Shown in pieces: positions 43,501 to 57,168 of a DNA stretch of 64,000 bases. The stretch covers positions 6,743,549 to 6,807,548 of the forward strand of contig OX439012.1 of the NCBI GenBank assembly GCA_949316495.1, written 5' to 3'. Position 1 is the first letter of the stretch, and the number at the start of each line of letters is the position of its first letter. This DNA is from Amphiduros pacificus (Eukaryota; Annelida; Polychaeta; Phyllodocida; Hesionidae). Below the pieces are notes generated by a model. That model ran no database searches, had not been told where the DNA came from, and saw only the letters and a program-made list of their open reading frames with translations. A program made the position numbers and the translations under genes.

Positions 43501-46500
43501 GTTCGCAGATTTTTAGGGACTAATGAGGGGTCAGACATACTTGCTAGACATGTCTAGAATATATCTAGTGACATTAGAAGGCGAGGAAAAATATATGAGT
43601 AGGAAATATGGCCCTTTTCCCATGGCAAAATGTGCATATCCAATACAGCACATTCTAAGAGTTGCCGCACTGTCTTCGCAGATTTTGAGGGACTAATGAG
43701 GGGTCAGACATACTTGCTAGACATGTCTAGAACATATCTAGTGACATTAGAAGGCGAGGAAAAATATATGAGTAGGAAATATGGCCCTTTTCCCGTGGCA
43801 AAATGTGCATATCCAATACAGCACATTCTAAGAGTTGCCGCACTGTCTTCGCAGATTTTGAGGGACTAATGAGGGGTCAGACATACTTGCTAGACATGTC
43901 TAGAAAATATCTAGTGACATTAGAAGGCGAGGAAAATTATATGAGTAGGAGATATGGCCCTTTTACTCTGCTAAAATTCACATATTTCAACATTTTTTGA
44001 TTTTTCAAATGCGAACATTCTAAGAGTTGCCACACTGTGTTCGCAGATTTTGAGGGACTAATGAGGGGTCAGACATACTTGCTAGACATGTCTAGAACAT
44101 ATCTAGTGACATTAAAAGGCGAGGAAAAATATATGAGTAGGAGATATGGCCCTTTTACTCTGCTAAAATTCACATATTTCAACATTTTTTGATTTTTCAA
44201 ATGCGAACATTCTAAGAGTTGCCACACTGTGTTCGCAGATTTTGAGGGACTAATGAGGGGTCAGACATACTTGCTAGACATGTCTAGAACATATCAAGTG
44301 ACATTAGAAGGCGAGGAAAAATATATGAGTAGGAAATATGGCCCTTTTCCCGTGGCAAAATGTACATATCCAATACAGCACATTCTAAGAGTTGCCGCAC
44401 TGTCTTCGCAGATTTTGAGGGACTAATGAGGGGTCAGACATACTTGCTAGACATTCACATATTTCAACATTTTTTGATTTTTCAAATGCGAACATTCTAA
44501 GAGTTGCCGCACTGTGTTCGCAGATTTTGAGGGACTAATGAGGGGTCAGACATACTTGCTAGACATGTCTAGAACATATCTAGTGACATTAGAAGGCCAG
44601 GAAAAATATATGAGTAGGAGATATGGCCCTTTTACTCTGCTAAAATTCACATATTTCAACATTTTTTTATTTTTCAAATGCGAACATTCTAAGAGTTGCC
44701 ACACTGTGTTAGCAGATTTTGAGGGACTAATGAGGGGTCAGACATACTTGCTAGACATGTCTAGAACATATCTAGTGACATTAGAAGGCGAGGAAAAATA
44801 TAAGAGTAGGAAATATGGCCCTTTTCCCATGGCAAAATGTGCATATCCAATACAGCACATTCTAAGAGTTGCCGCACTGTCTTCGCAGATTTTGAGGGAC
44901 TAATGAGGAGTCAGACATACTTGCTAGACATGTCTAGAACATATCTAGTGACATTAGAAAGCGAGGAAAAATATATGAGTAGGAGATATGGCCCTTTTAC
45001 TCTGCTAAAATTCACATATTTCAACATTTTTTTATTTTTCAAATGCGAACATTCTAAGAGTTGCCACACTGTGTTCGCAGATTTTTAGGGACTAATGAGG
45101 GGTCAGACATACTTGCTAGACATGTCTAGAACATATCAAGTGACATTAGAAGGCGAGGAAAAATATATGAGTAGGAAATATGACCCTTTTCCCGTTGCAA
45201 AATGTACATATCCAATACAGCACATTCTAAGAGTTGCCGCACTGTCTTCGCAGATTTTGAGGGACTAATGAGGGGTCAGACATACTTGCTAGACATTCAC
45301 ATATTTCAACATTTTTTGATTTTTCAAATGCGAACATTCTAAGAGTTGCCACACTGTGTTCGCAGATTTTGAGGGACTAATGAGGGGTCAGACATACTTG
45401 CTAGACATGTCTAGAACATATCTAGTGACATTAGAAGGCGAGGAAAAATATATGAGTAGGAGATATGGCCCTTTTACTCTGCTAAAATTCACATATTTCA
45501 ACATTTTTTGATTTTTCAAATGCGGACATTCTAAGAGTTGCCACACTGTGTTCGCAGATTTTGAGGGACTAATGAGGGGTCAGACATACTTGCTAGACAT
45601 GTCTAGAACATATCTAGTGACATTAGAAGGCGAGGAAAAATATATGAGTAGGAAATATGGCCCTTTTCCCATGGCAAAATGTGCATATCCAATACAGCAC
45701 ATTCTAAGAGTTGCCGCACTGTCTTCGCAGATTTTGAGGGACTAATGAGGAGTCAAACATACTTGCTAGACATATCTAGAACATATCTAGTGACATTAGA
45801 AAGCGAGGAAAAATATATGAGTAGGAGATATGGCCCTTTTACTCTGCTAAAATTCACATATTTCAACATTTTTTTATTTTTCAAATGCGAACATTCTAAG
45901 AGTTGCCACACTGTGTTCGCAGATTTTGAGGGACTAATGAGGGGTCAGACATACTTGCTAGACATGTCTAGAACATATCTAGTGACATTAGAAGGCGAGG
46001 AAAAATATATGAGTAGGAAATATGGCCCTTTTCCCATGGCAAAATGTGCATATCCAATACAGCACATTCTAAGAGTTGCCGCACTGTCTTGGCAGATTTT
46101 GAGGGACTAATGAGGGGTCAGACATACTTGCTAGAGATGTCTAGAACATATCTAGTGACATTAGAAGGCGAGGAAAAATATATGAGTAGGAAATATGGCC
46201 CTTTTCCCGTGGCAAAATGTGCATATCTAATACAGCACATTCTAAGAGTTGCCGCACTGTCTTCGCAGATTTTGAGGGACTAATGAGGGGTCAGACATAC
46301 TTGCTAGACATGTCTAGAACATATCTAGTGACATTAGAAGGCGAGGAAAAATATATGAGTAGGAGATATGGCCCTTTTACTCTGCTAAAATTCACATATT
46401 TCAACATTTTTTTATTTTTCAAATGCGAACATTCTAAGAGTTGCCACACTGTGTTCGCAGATTTTGAGGGACTAATGAGGGGTCAGACATACTTGCTAGA

Positions 46501-49500
46501 CATGTCTAGAACATATATAGTGACATTAGAAGGCGAGGAAAAATATATGAGTAGGAAATATGGCCCTTTTCCCGTGGCAAAATGTGCATATCCAATACAG
46601 CACATTCTAAGAGTTGCCGCACTGTCTTCGCAGATTTTGAGGGACTAATGAGGGGTAAGACATACTTGCTAGACATGTCTAGAACATATCTAGTGACATT
46701 AGAAGGCGAGGAAAAATATATGAGTAGGAGATATGGCCCTTTTACTCTGCTAAAATTCACATATTTCAACATTTTTTGATTTTTCAAATGCGAACATTCT
46801 GAGAGTTGCCACACTGTGTTCGCAGATATTTAGGGACTAATGAGGGGTCAGACATACTTGCTAGACATGTCTAGAACATATCTAATGACATTAGAAGGCG
46901 AGGAAAAATATATGAGTAGGAGATATGGCCCTTTTCCCATGGCAAAATGTGCATATCCAATACAGCACATTCTAAGAGTTGCCGCACTGTCTTCGCAGAT
47001 TTTGAGGGACTAATGAGGGGTCAGACATACTTGCTAGACATGTATAGAACATATCTAGTGACATTAGAAGGCAAGGAAAAATATATGAGTAGGAAATATG
47101 GCCCTTTTCCCGTGGCAAAATGTGCATATCCAATACAGCACATTCTAAGAGTTGCCGCACTGTCTTCGCAGATTTTGAGGGACTAATGAGGGGTCAGACA
47201 TACTTGCTAGACATGTCTAGAACATATCTAGTGACATTAGAAGGCGAGGAAAAATATATGAGTAGGAGATATGGCCCTTTTACTCTGCTAAAATTCACAT
47301 ATTTCAACATTTTTTGATTTTTCAAATGCGAACATTCTAAGAGTTGCCACACTGTGTTCGCAGATTTTGAGGGACTAATGAGGGGTCAGACATACTTGCT
47401 AGACATGTCTAGAACATATCTAGTGACATTAGAAGGCGAGGAAAAATATATGAGTAGGAAATATGGCCCTTTTCCCATGGCAAAATGTGCATATCCAATA
47501 CAGCACATTCTAAGAGTTGCCGCAATGTCTTTGCAGATTTTGAGGGACTAATGAGGGGTCGGACATACTTACTAGGCATGCCTAGGACATATCTAGTGAC
47601 ATTAAAAGGCGAGGAAAAATATATGAGTAGGAAATATGGCCCTTTTCCCGTGGCAAAATGTGCATATCCAATACAGCACATTCTAAGAGTTGCCGCACTG
47701 TCTTCGCAGATTTTGAGGGACTAATGAGGGGTCAGACATACTTGCTAGACATGTCTAGAAAATATCTAGTGACATTAGAAGGCGAGGAAAAATATATGAG
47801 TAGGAGATATGGCCCTTTTACTCTGCTAAAATTCACATATTTCAACATTTTTTGATTTTTCAAATGCGAACATTCTAAGAGTTGCCACACTGTGTTCGCA
47901 GATTTTGAGGGACTAATGAGGGGTCAGACATACTTGCTAGACATGTCTAGAACATATCAAGTGACATTAGAAGGCAAGGAAAAATATATGAGTAGGAAAT
48001 ATGGCCCTTTTCCCGTGGCAAAATGTACATATCCAATACAGCACATTCTAAGAGTTGCCGCACTGTCTTCGCAGATTTTGAGGGACTAATGAGGGGTCAG
48101 ACATACTTGCTAGACATTCACATATTTCAACATTTTTTTATTTTTCAAATGCGAACATTCCAAGAGTTGCCACACTGTGTTCGCAGATTTTGAGGGACTA
48201 ATGAGGGGTCAGACATACTTGCTAGACATGTCTAGAACATATCTAGTGACATTAGAAGGCCAGGAAAAATATATGAGTAGGAGATATGGCCCTTTTACTC
48301 TGCTAAAATTCACATATTTCAACATTTTTTTATTTTTCAAATGCGAACATTCTAAGAGTTGCCACACTGTGTTAGCAGATTTTGAGGGACTAATGAGGGG
48401 TCAGACATACTTGCTAGACATGTCTAGAACATATCTAGTGACATTAGAAGGCGAGGAAAAATATAAGAGTAGGAAATATGGCCCTTTTCCCATGGCAAAA
48501 TGTGCATATCCAATACAGCACATTCTAAGAGTTGCCGCACTGTCTTCGCAGATTTTGAGGGACTAATGAGGAGTCAGACATACTTGCTAGACATGTCTAG
48601 AACATATCTAGTGACATTAGAAAGCGAGGAAAAATATATGAGTAGGAGATATGGCCCTTTTACTCTGCTAAAATTCACATATTTCAACATTTTTTTATTT
48701 TTCAAATGCGAACATTCTAAGAGTTGCCACACTGTGTTCGCAGATTTTTAGGGACTAATGAGGGGTCAGACATACTTGCTAGACATGTCTAGAACATATC
48801 AAGTGACATTAGAAGGCGAGGAAAAATATATGAGTAGGAAATATGGCCCTTTTCCCGTTGCAAAATGTACATATCCAATACAGCACATTCTAAGAGTTGC
48901 CGCACTGTCTTCGCAGATTTTGAGGGACTAATGAGGGGTCAGACATACTTGCTAGACATGTCTAGAACATATCTAGTGACATTAGAAGGCGAGGAAAAAT
49001 ATATGAGTAGGAGATATGGCCCTTTTACTCTGCTAAAATTCACATATTTCAACATTTTTTTATTTTTCAAATGCGAACATTCTAAGAGTTGCCACACTGT
49101 GTTCACAGATTTTTAGGGACTAATGAGGGGTCAGACATACTTGCTAGACATGTCTAGAACATATCAAGTGACATTAGAAGGCGAGGAAAAATATATGAGT
49201 AGGAAATATGGCCCTTTTCCCGTTGCAAAATGTACATATCCAATACAGCACATTCTAAGAGTTGCCGCACTGTCTTCGCAGATTTTGAGGGACTAATGAG
49301 GGGTCAGACATACTTGCTAGACATTCACATATTTCAACATTTTTTGATTTTTCAAATGCGAACATTCCAAGAGTTGCCACACTGTGTTCGCAGATTTTGA
49401 GGGACTAATGAGGGGTCAGACATACTTGCTAGACATGTCTAGAACATATCTAGTGACATTAGAAGGCGAGGAAAAATATATGAGTAGGAGATATGGCCCT

Positions 49501-52500
49501 TTTACTCTGCTAAAATTCACATATTTCAACATTTTTTGATTTTTCAAATGCGGACATTCTAAGAGTTGCCACACTGTGTTCGCAGATTTTGAGGGACTAA
49601 TGAGGGGTCAGACATACTTGCTAGACATGTCTAGAACATATCAAGTGACATTAGAAGGCGAGGAAAAATATATGAGTAGGAAATATGGCCCTTTTCCCGT
49701 TGCAAAATGTACATATCCAATACAGCACATTCTAAGAGTTGCCGCACTGTCTTCGCAGATTTTGAGGGACTAATGAGGGGTCAGACATACTTGCTAGACA
49801 TGTCTAGAACATATCTAGTGACATTAGAAGGCGAGGAAAAATATATGAGTAGGAGATATGGCCCTTTTACTCTGCTAAAATTCACATATTTCAACATTTT
49901 TTTATTTTTCAAATGCGAACATTCTAAGAGTTGCCACACTGTGTTCACAGATTTTTAGGGACTAATGAGGGGTCAGACATACTTGCTAGACATGTCTAGA
50001 ACATATCAAGTGACATTAGAAGGCGAGGAAAAATATATGAGTAGGAAATATGGCCCTTTTCCCGTTGCAAAATGTACATATCCAATACAGCACATTCTAA
50101 GAGTTGCCGCACTGTCTTCGCAGATTTTGAGGGACTAATGAGGGGTCAGACATACTTGCTAGACATTCACATATTTCAACATTTTTTGATTTTTCAAATG
50201 CGAACATTCCAAGAGTTGCCACACTGTGTTCGCAGATTTTGAGGGACTAATGAGGGGTCAGACATACTTGCTAGACATGTCTAGAACATATCTAGTGACA
50301 TTAGAAGGCGAGGAAAAATATATGAGTAGGAGATATGGCCCTTTTACTCTGCTAAAATTCACATATTTCAACATTTTTTGATTTTTCAAATGCGGACATT
50401 CTAAGAGTTGCCACACTGTGTTCGCAGATTTTGAGGGACTAATGAGGGGTCAGACATACTTGCTAGACATGTCTAGAACATATCTAGTGACATTAGAAGG
50501 CGAGGAAAAATATATGAGTAGGAGATATGGCCCTTTTACTCTGCTAAAATTCACATATTTCAACATTTTTTGATTTTTCAAATGCGAACATTCTAAGAGT
50601 TGCCACACTGTGTTCGCAGATTTTGAGGGACTAATGAGGGGTCAGACATACTTGCTAGACATGTCTAGAACATATCTAGTGACATTAGAAGGCGAGGAAA
50701 AATATATGAGTAGGAGATATGGCCCTTTTACTCTGCTAAAATTCACATATTTCAACATTTTTTGATTTTTCAAATGCGGACATTCTAAGAGTTGCCACAC
50801 TGTGTTCGCAGATTTTGAGGGACTAATGAGGGGTCAGACATACTTGCTAGACATGTCTAGAACATATCTAGTGACATTAGAAGGCGAGGAAAAATATAAG
50901 AGTAGGAAATATGGCCCTTTTCCCATGGCAAAATGTGCATATCCAATACAGCACATTCTAAGAGTTGCCGCACTGTCTTCGCAGATTTTGAGGGACTAAT
51001 GAGGAGTCAGACATACTTGCTAGACATGTCTAGAACATATCTAGTGACATTAGAAAGCGAGGAAAAATATATGAGTAGGAGATATGGCCCTTTTACTCTG
51101 CTAAAATTCACATATTTCAACATTTTTTTATTTTTCAAATGCGAACATTCTAAGAGTTGCCACACTGTGTTCGCAGATTTTTAGGGACTAATGAGGGGTC
51201 AGACATACTTGCTAGACATGTCTAGAACATATCAAGTGACATTAGAAGGCGAGGAAAAATATATGAGTAGGAAATATGGCCCTTTTCCCGTTGCAAAATG
51301 TACATATCCAATACAGCACATTCTAAGAGTTGCCGCACTGTCTTCGCAGATTTTGAGGGACTAATGAGGGGTCAGACATACTTGCTAGACATTCACATAT
51401 TTCAACATTTTTTGATTTTTCAAATGCGAACATTCCAAGAGTTGCCACACTGTGTTCGCAGATTTTGAGGGACTAATGAGGGGTCAGACATACTTGCTAG
51501 ACATGTCTAGAACATATCTAGTGACATTAGAAGGCGAGGAAAAATATATGAGTAGGAGATATGGCCCTTTTACTCTGCTAAAATTCACATATTTCAACAT
51601 TTTTTGATTTTTCAAATGCGGACATTCTAAGAGTTGCCACACTGTGTTCGCAGATTTTGAGGGACTAATGAGGGGTCAGACATACTTGCTAGACATGTCT
51701 AGAACATATCTAGTGACATTAGAAGGCGAGGAAAAATATATGAGTAGGAAATATGGCCCTTTTCCCATGGCAAAATGTGCATATCCAATACAGCACATTC
51801 TAAGAGTTGCCGCACTGTCTTCGCAGATTTTGAGGGACTAATGAGGAGTCAGACATACTTGCTAGACATGTCTAGAACATATCTAGTGACATTAGAAAGC
51901 GAGGAAAAATATATGAGTAGGAGTTATGGCCCTTTTACTCTGCTAAAATTCACATATTTCAACATTTTTTTATTTTTCAAATGCGAACATTCTAAGAGTT
52001 GCCACACTGTGTTCGCAGATTTTTAGGGACTAATGAGGGGTCAGACATACTTGCTAGACATGTCTAGAACATATCAAGTGACATTAGAAGGCGAGGAAAA
52101 ATATATGAGTAGGAAATATGGCCCTTTTCCCGTGGCAAAATGTACATATCCAATACAGCACATTCTAAGAGTTGCCGCACTGTCTTCGCAGATTTTGAGG
52201 GACTAATGAGGGGTCAGACATACTTGCTAGACATTCACATATTTCAACATTTTTTGATTTTTCAAATGCGAACATTCTAAGAGTTGCCACACTGTGTTCG
52301 CAGATTTTGAGGGACTAATGAGGGGTCAGACATACTTGCTAGACATGTCTAGAACATATCTAGTGACATTAGAAGGCGAGGAAAAATATATGAGTAGGAG
52401 ATATGGCCCTTTTACTCTGCTAAAATTCACATATTTCAACATTTTTTGATTTTTCAAATGCGAACATTCTAAGAGTTGCCACACTGTGTTCGCAGATTTT

Positions 52501-55500
52501 GAGGGACTAATGAGGGGTCAGACATACTTGCTAGACATGTCTAGAACATATCTAGTGACATTAGAAGGCGAGGAAAAATATATGAGTAGGAGATATGGCC
52601 CTTTTACTCTGCTAAAATTCACATATTTCAACATTTTTTGATTTTTCAAATGCGGACATTCTAAGAGTTGCCACACTGTGTTCGCAGATTTTGAGGGACT
52701 AATGAGGGGTCAGACATACTTGCTAGACATGTCTAGAACATATCTAGTGACATTAAAAGGCGAGGAAAAATATATGAGTAGGAAATATGGCCCTTTTCCC
52801 ATGGCAAAATGTGCATATCCAATACAGCACATTCTAAGAGTTGCCGCACTGTCTTCGCAGATTTTGAGGGACTAATGAGGAGTCAGACATACTTGCTAGA
52901 CATGTCTAGAACATATCTAGTGACATTAGAAAGCGAGGAAAAATATATGAGTAGGAGTTATGGCCCTTTTACTCTGCTAAAATTCACATATTTCAACATT
53001 TTTTGATTTTTCAAATGCGAACATTCTAAGAGTTGCCACACTGTGTTCGCAGATTTTGAGGGACTAATGAGGGGTCAGACATACTTGCTAGACATGTCTA
53101 GAACATATCAAGTGACATTAGAAGGCGAGGAAAAATATATGAGTAGGAAATATGGCCCTTTTCCCGTGGCAAAATGTGCATATCCAATACGGCACATTCT
53201 AAGAGTTGTCGCAATGTCTTCGCAGATTTTGAGGGACTAATCAGGGGTCAGACATACTTGCTAGACATGTCTAGAACATATCTAGTGACATTAGAAGGCG
53301 AGGAAAAATATATGAGTAGGAGATATGGCCCTTTTACTCTGCTAAAATTCACATATTTCAACATTTTTTGATTTTTCAAATGTGAACATTCTAAGAGTTG
53401 CCGCACTGTCTTCGCAGATTTTGAGGGACTAATGAGGGTTCAGACATACTTGCTAGGCATGTCTAGAACATATCTAGTGACATTAAAAGACGAGGAAAAA
53501 TATATGAGTTGGAGATATGGCCCTTTTCCCGTGGCAAAATGTGCATATCCAATACAGCACATTCTAAGAGTTGCCGCACTGTCTTCGCAGATTTTGAGGG
53601 ACTAATCAGGGGTCAGACATACTTGCTAGACATGTCTAGAACATATCTAGTGACATTAGAAGGCGAGGAAAAATATATGAGTAGGAAATATGGCCCTTTT
53701 CCCATGGCAAAATGTGCATATCCAATACAGCACATTCTAAGAGTTGCCGCACTGTCTTCGCAGATTTTGAGGGACTAATGAGGAGTCAGACATAATTGCT
53801 AGACATGTCTAGAACATATCTAGTGACATTAGAAGGCGAGGAAAAATATATGAGTAGGAGATATGGCCCTTTTACTCTGCTAAAATTCACATATTTCAAC
53901 ATTTTTTGATTTTTCAAATGTGAACATTCTAAGAGTTGCCGCACTGTCTTCGCAGATTTTGAGGGACTAATGAGGGTTCAGACATACTTGCTAGGCATGT
54001 CTAGAACATATCTAGTGACATTAGAAAGCGAGGAAAAATATATGAGTAGGAGATATGGCCCTTTTCCCTTGGCAAAATGTGCATATCCAATACGGCATAT
54101 TCTAAGAGTTGTCGCAATGTCTTCGCAGATTTTGAGGGAATAATCAGGGGTCAGACATACTTGCTAGACATGTCTAGAACATATCTAGTGACATTAGAAG
54201 GCGAGGAAAAATATATGAGTAGGAAATATGGCCCTTTTCCCATGGCAAAATGTGCATATCCAATACAGCACATTCTAAGAGTTGCCGCACTGTCTTCGCA
54301 GATTTTGAGGGACTAATGAGGAGTCAGACATAATTGCTAGACATGTCTAGAACATATCTAGTGACATTAGAAGGCGAGGAAAAATATATGAGTAGGAGAT
54401 ATGGCCCTTTTACTCTGCTAAAATTCACATATTTCAACATTTTTTGATTTTTCAAATGTGAACATTCTAAGAGTTGCCGCACTGTCTTCGCAGATTTTGA
54501 GGGACTAATGAGGGTTCAGACATACTTGCTAGGCATGTCTAGAACATATCTAGTGACATTAGAAAGCGAGGAAAAATATATGAGTAGGAGATATGGCCCT
54601 TTTCCCTTGGCAAAATGTGCATATCCAATACGGCATATTCTAAGAGTTGTCGCAATGTCTTCGCAGATTTTGAGGGAATAATCAGGGGTCAGACATACTT
54701 GCTAGACATGTCTAGAACATATCTAGTGACATTAAAAGACGAGGAAAAATATATGAGTTGGAGATATGGCCCTTTTCCCGTGGCAAAATGTGCATATCCA
54801 ATACAGCACATTCTAAGAGTTGCCGCACTGTCTTCGCAGATTTTGAGGGACTAATCAGGGGTCAGACATACTTGCTAGACATGTCTAGAACATATCTAGT
54901 GACATTAGAAGGCGAGGAAAAATATATGAGTAGGAGATATGGCCCTTTTCCCGTGGCAAAATATGCATATCGAATAAAGCACATTCTAAGAGTTGCCGCA
55001 CTATCTTTGCAGATTTTGAGGGACTAATCAGGGGTCAGACATACTTGCTAGACATGTCTAGAACATATCTAGTGACATTAGAAGGCGAGGAAAAATATAT
55101 GAGTAGGAGATATGGCCCTTTTACTCTGCTAAAATTCACATATTTCAACATTATTTGATTTTTCAAATGTGAACATTCTAAGAGTTGCCACACTGTCTTC
55201 GAAGATTTTGAGGGACTAATGTGGGGTCAGACATACTTGCTAGACATGTCTAGAACATATCTAGTGACATTAGAAGGCGAGAATAAATATATGAGTAGGA
55301 AATATGGCCCTTTTCCCTTGGCAAAATGTGCATATCCAATACAGCACATTCTAAGAGTTGCCGCACTGTCTTCACAGATTTTGAGGGACTAATGAGGGGT
55401 CAGACATACTTGCTAGGCATGTCTAGAACATATCTAGTGACATTAGAAGGCGAGGAAAAATATATGAGTAGGAGATATGGCCCTTTTCCCTTGGCAAAAT

Positions 55501-57091
55501 GTGCATATCCAATACGGCACATTCTAAGAGTTGCCGCAATGTCTTCGCAGATTTTGAGGGACTAATGAGGGGTCAGACATACTTTCTAGACATGTCTAGA
55601 ACATATCTAGTGACATTAGAAGGCGAGGAAAAATATATGAGTAGGAGATATGGCCCTTTTACTCTGCTAAAATTCACATATTTCAACATTTTCTAATTTT
55701 TCAAATGTGAAAATTCTAAGAGTTGCCGCACTGTCTTCGCAGATTTTGAGGGACTAATGAGGGGTCAGACATACTTGCTAGACATGTCTAGAACATATCT
55801 AGTGACATTAGAAGGCGAGAAAAAATATATGAGTAGGAAATATGGCCCTTTTCCCGTGGCAAAATGTGCATATCCAATACAGCACATTCTAAGAGTTGCT
55901 GCAATGTCTTCGCAGATTTTGAGGGACTAATGAGGGGTCAGACATACTTGTTAGGCATGTCTAGAACATATCTAGTGACATGAGAAGGCGAGGAAAAATA
56001 TTTGAGTTGGAGATATGGCCCTTTTACTCTGCTAAAATTCACATATTTCAACATTTTTTCATTTTTCAAATGCAAACCTTCTAAGAGTTGTCGCACTGAC
56101 TTCACAGATTTTGAGGGACTAATGAGGGGTCAGACATACTTGCTAGACATGTCTAGAACATATCTAGTGACATTAGAAGGCGAGGAAAAATATATGAGTA
56201 GGAGATATGGCCCTTTTCCCTTGGCAAAATGTGCATATCCAATACGGCACATTCTAAGAGTTGTCGCAATGTCTTCCTAGATTTTGAGGGACTAATAAGG
56301 GGTCAGACATACTTGCTAGACATGTCTAGAACATATCTAGTGACATTAGAATGCGAGGAAAAATATATGAGTAGGAGATATGGCCCTTTTCCCTTGGCAA
56401 AATGTGCATATCCAATACGGCACATTCTAAGAGTTGCCGCAATGTCTTCCTAGATTTTGAGGGACTAATCAGGGGTCAGACATACTTGCTAGACATGTCT
56501 AGAACATATCTAGTGACATTAGAAGGCGAGAATAAATATATGAGTTGGAGATATGGCCCTTTTCCTGTGGCAAAATGTGCATATCCAATACAGCACATTC
56601 TAAGAGTTGCCGCACTGTCTTCGCAGATTTTGATGGACTAATGAGGGGTCAGACATACTTGCTAGATATGTCTAGAACATATCTAGTGACATTAGAAGGC
56701 GAGGAAAATTATATGAGTAGGAGTTATGGCCCTTTTCCCATGGCAAAATGTGCATATCCAATACAGCACATTCTAAATGTTGCCACATTGTCTTCGCAGA
56801 TTTTGAGGGACTATTGAGGGGTCAGACATACTTGCTAGACATGTCTAGAACATATCTAGTGACATTAGAAGGCGAGGAAAAATATATGAGTAGGAGATAT
56901 AGCCCTTTTCCCGTGGTAAAATGTGCATATCCAATACAGAACATTCTAAGAGTTGCCGCACTGTCTTCGCAGATTTTGAGGGACTAATGAAGGATCAGAC
57001 ATACTTGCTAGACATGTCTAGAACATATCTAGTGACATTAGAAGGCGAGGAAAAATATATGAGTAGGAAATATATGAGTAGGAAATACAGA
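40581..57091 (+). repeat. Left arm of giant inverted satellite (about 90 units)
   Basis: About 16.5 kb of tandem modules in plus orientation. Module A is about 173 bp and contains TGCATATCCAATACAGCACA. Module B is about 192 bp and contains TGCTAAAATTCACATATTTC and TTTCAAATGCGAACATTC. Both share a common part with CAGATTTTGAGGGACTAATG, AGGGGTCAGACATACTTGCT and AGACATGTCTAGAACATATC. The modules alternate mostly as A-B (365 bp) with extra single A or B units. Neighbouring units differ by a few percent in the middle of the arm and more near both ends. Because 365 and 173 are not multiples of three, the short frames in each unit are not coding. Confidence 0.98.
44451..52260 (+). repeat. Higher-order repeats marked by a deletion junction
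   Basis: A fused unit in which TTGCTAGACAT of one module runs directly into TCACATATTTC occurs at about 44451, 45293, 48112, 49321, 50163, 51389 and 52231. Three intervals are 842 bp, and others are about 1.2 and 2.8 kb. The 44.2-45.3 kb block recurs about 3,663 bp later. This shows recent block duplications within the arm. Confidence 0.85.
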
Positions 57092-57168
57092 AACCCTTTG
57101 AAAGTCTGAAAAACAATTTGTCTAAAAATCTCATTACATGTACCATTTTGGATCTTCTAATTTTGCTA
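57092..57168. other. Unique spacer at the centre of the inverted satellite
   Basis: About 75 bp (from TACAGAAACCCTTTGAAAG to TTCTAATTTTGCTAGTGG) has no match to the modules by eye. It separates the plus-oriented left arm from the minus-oriented right arm. The unit just before it is cut after a duplicated ATATGAGTAGGAA. Confidence 0.85.
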
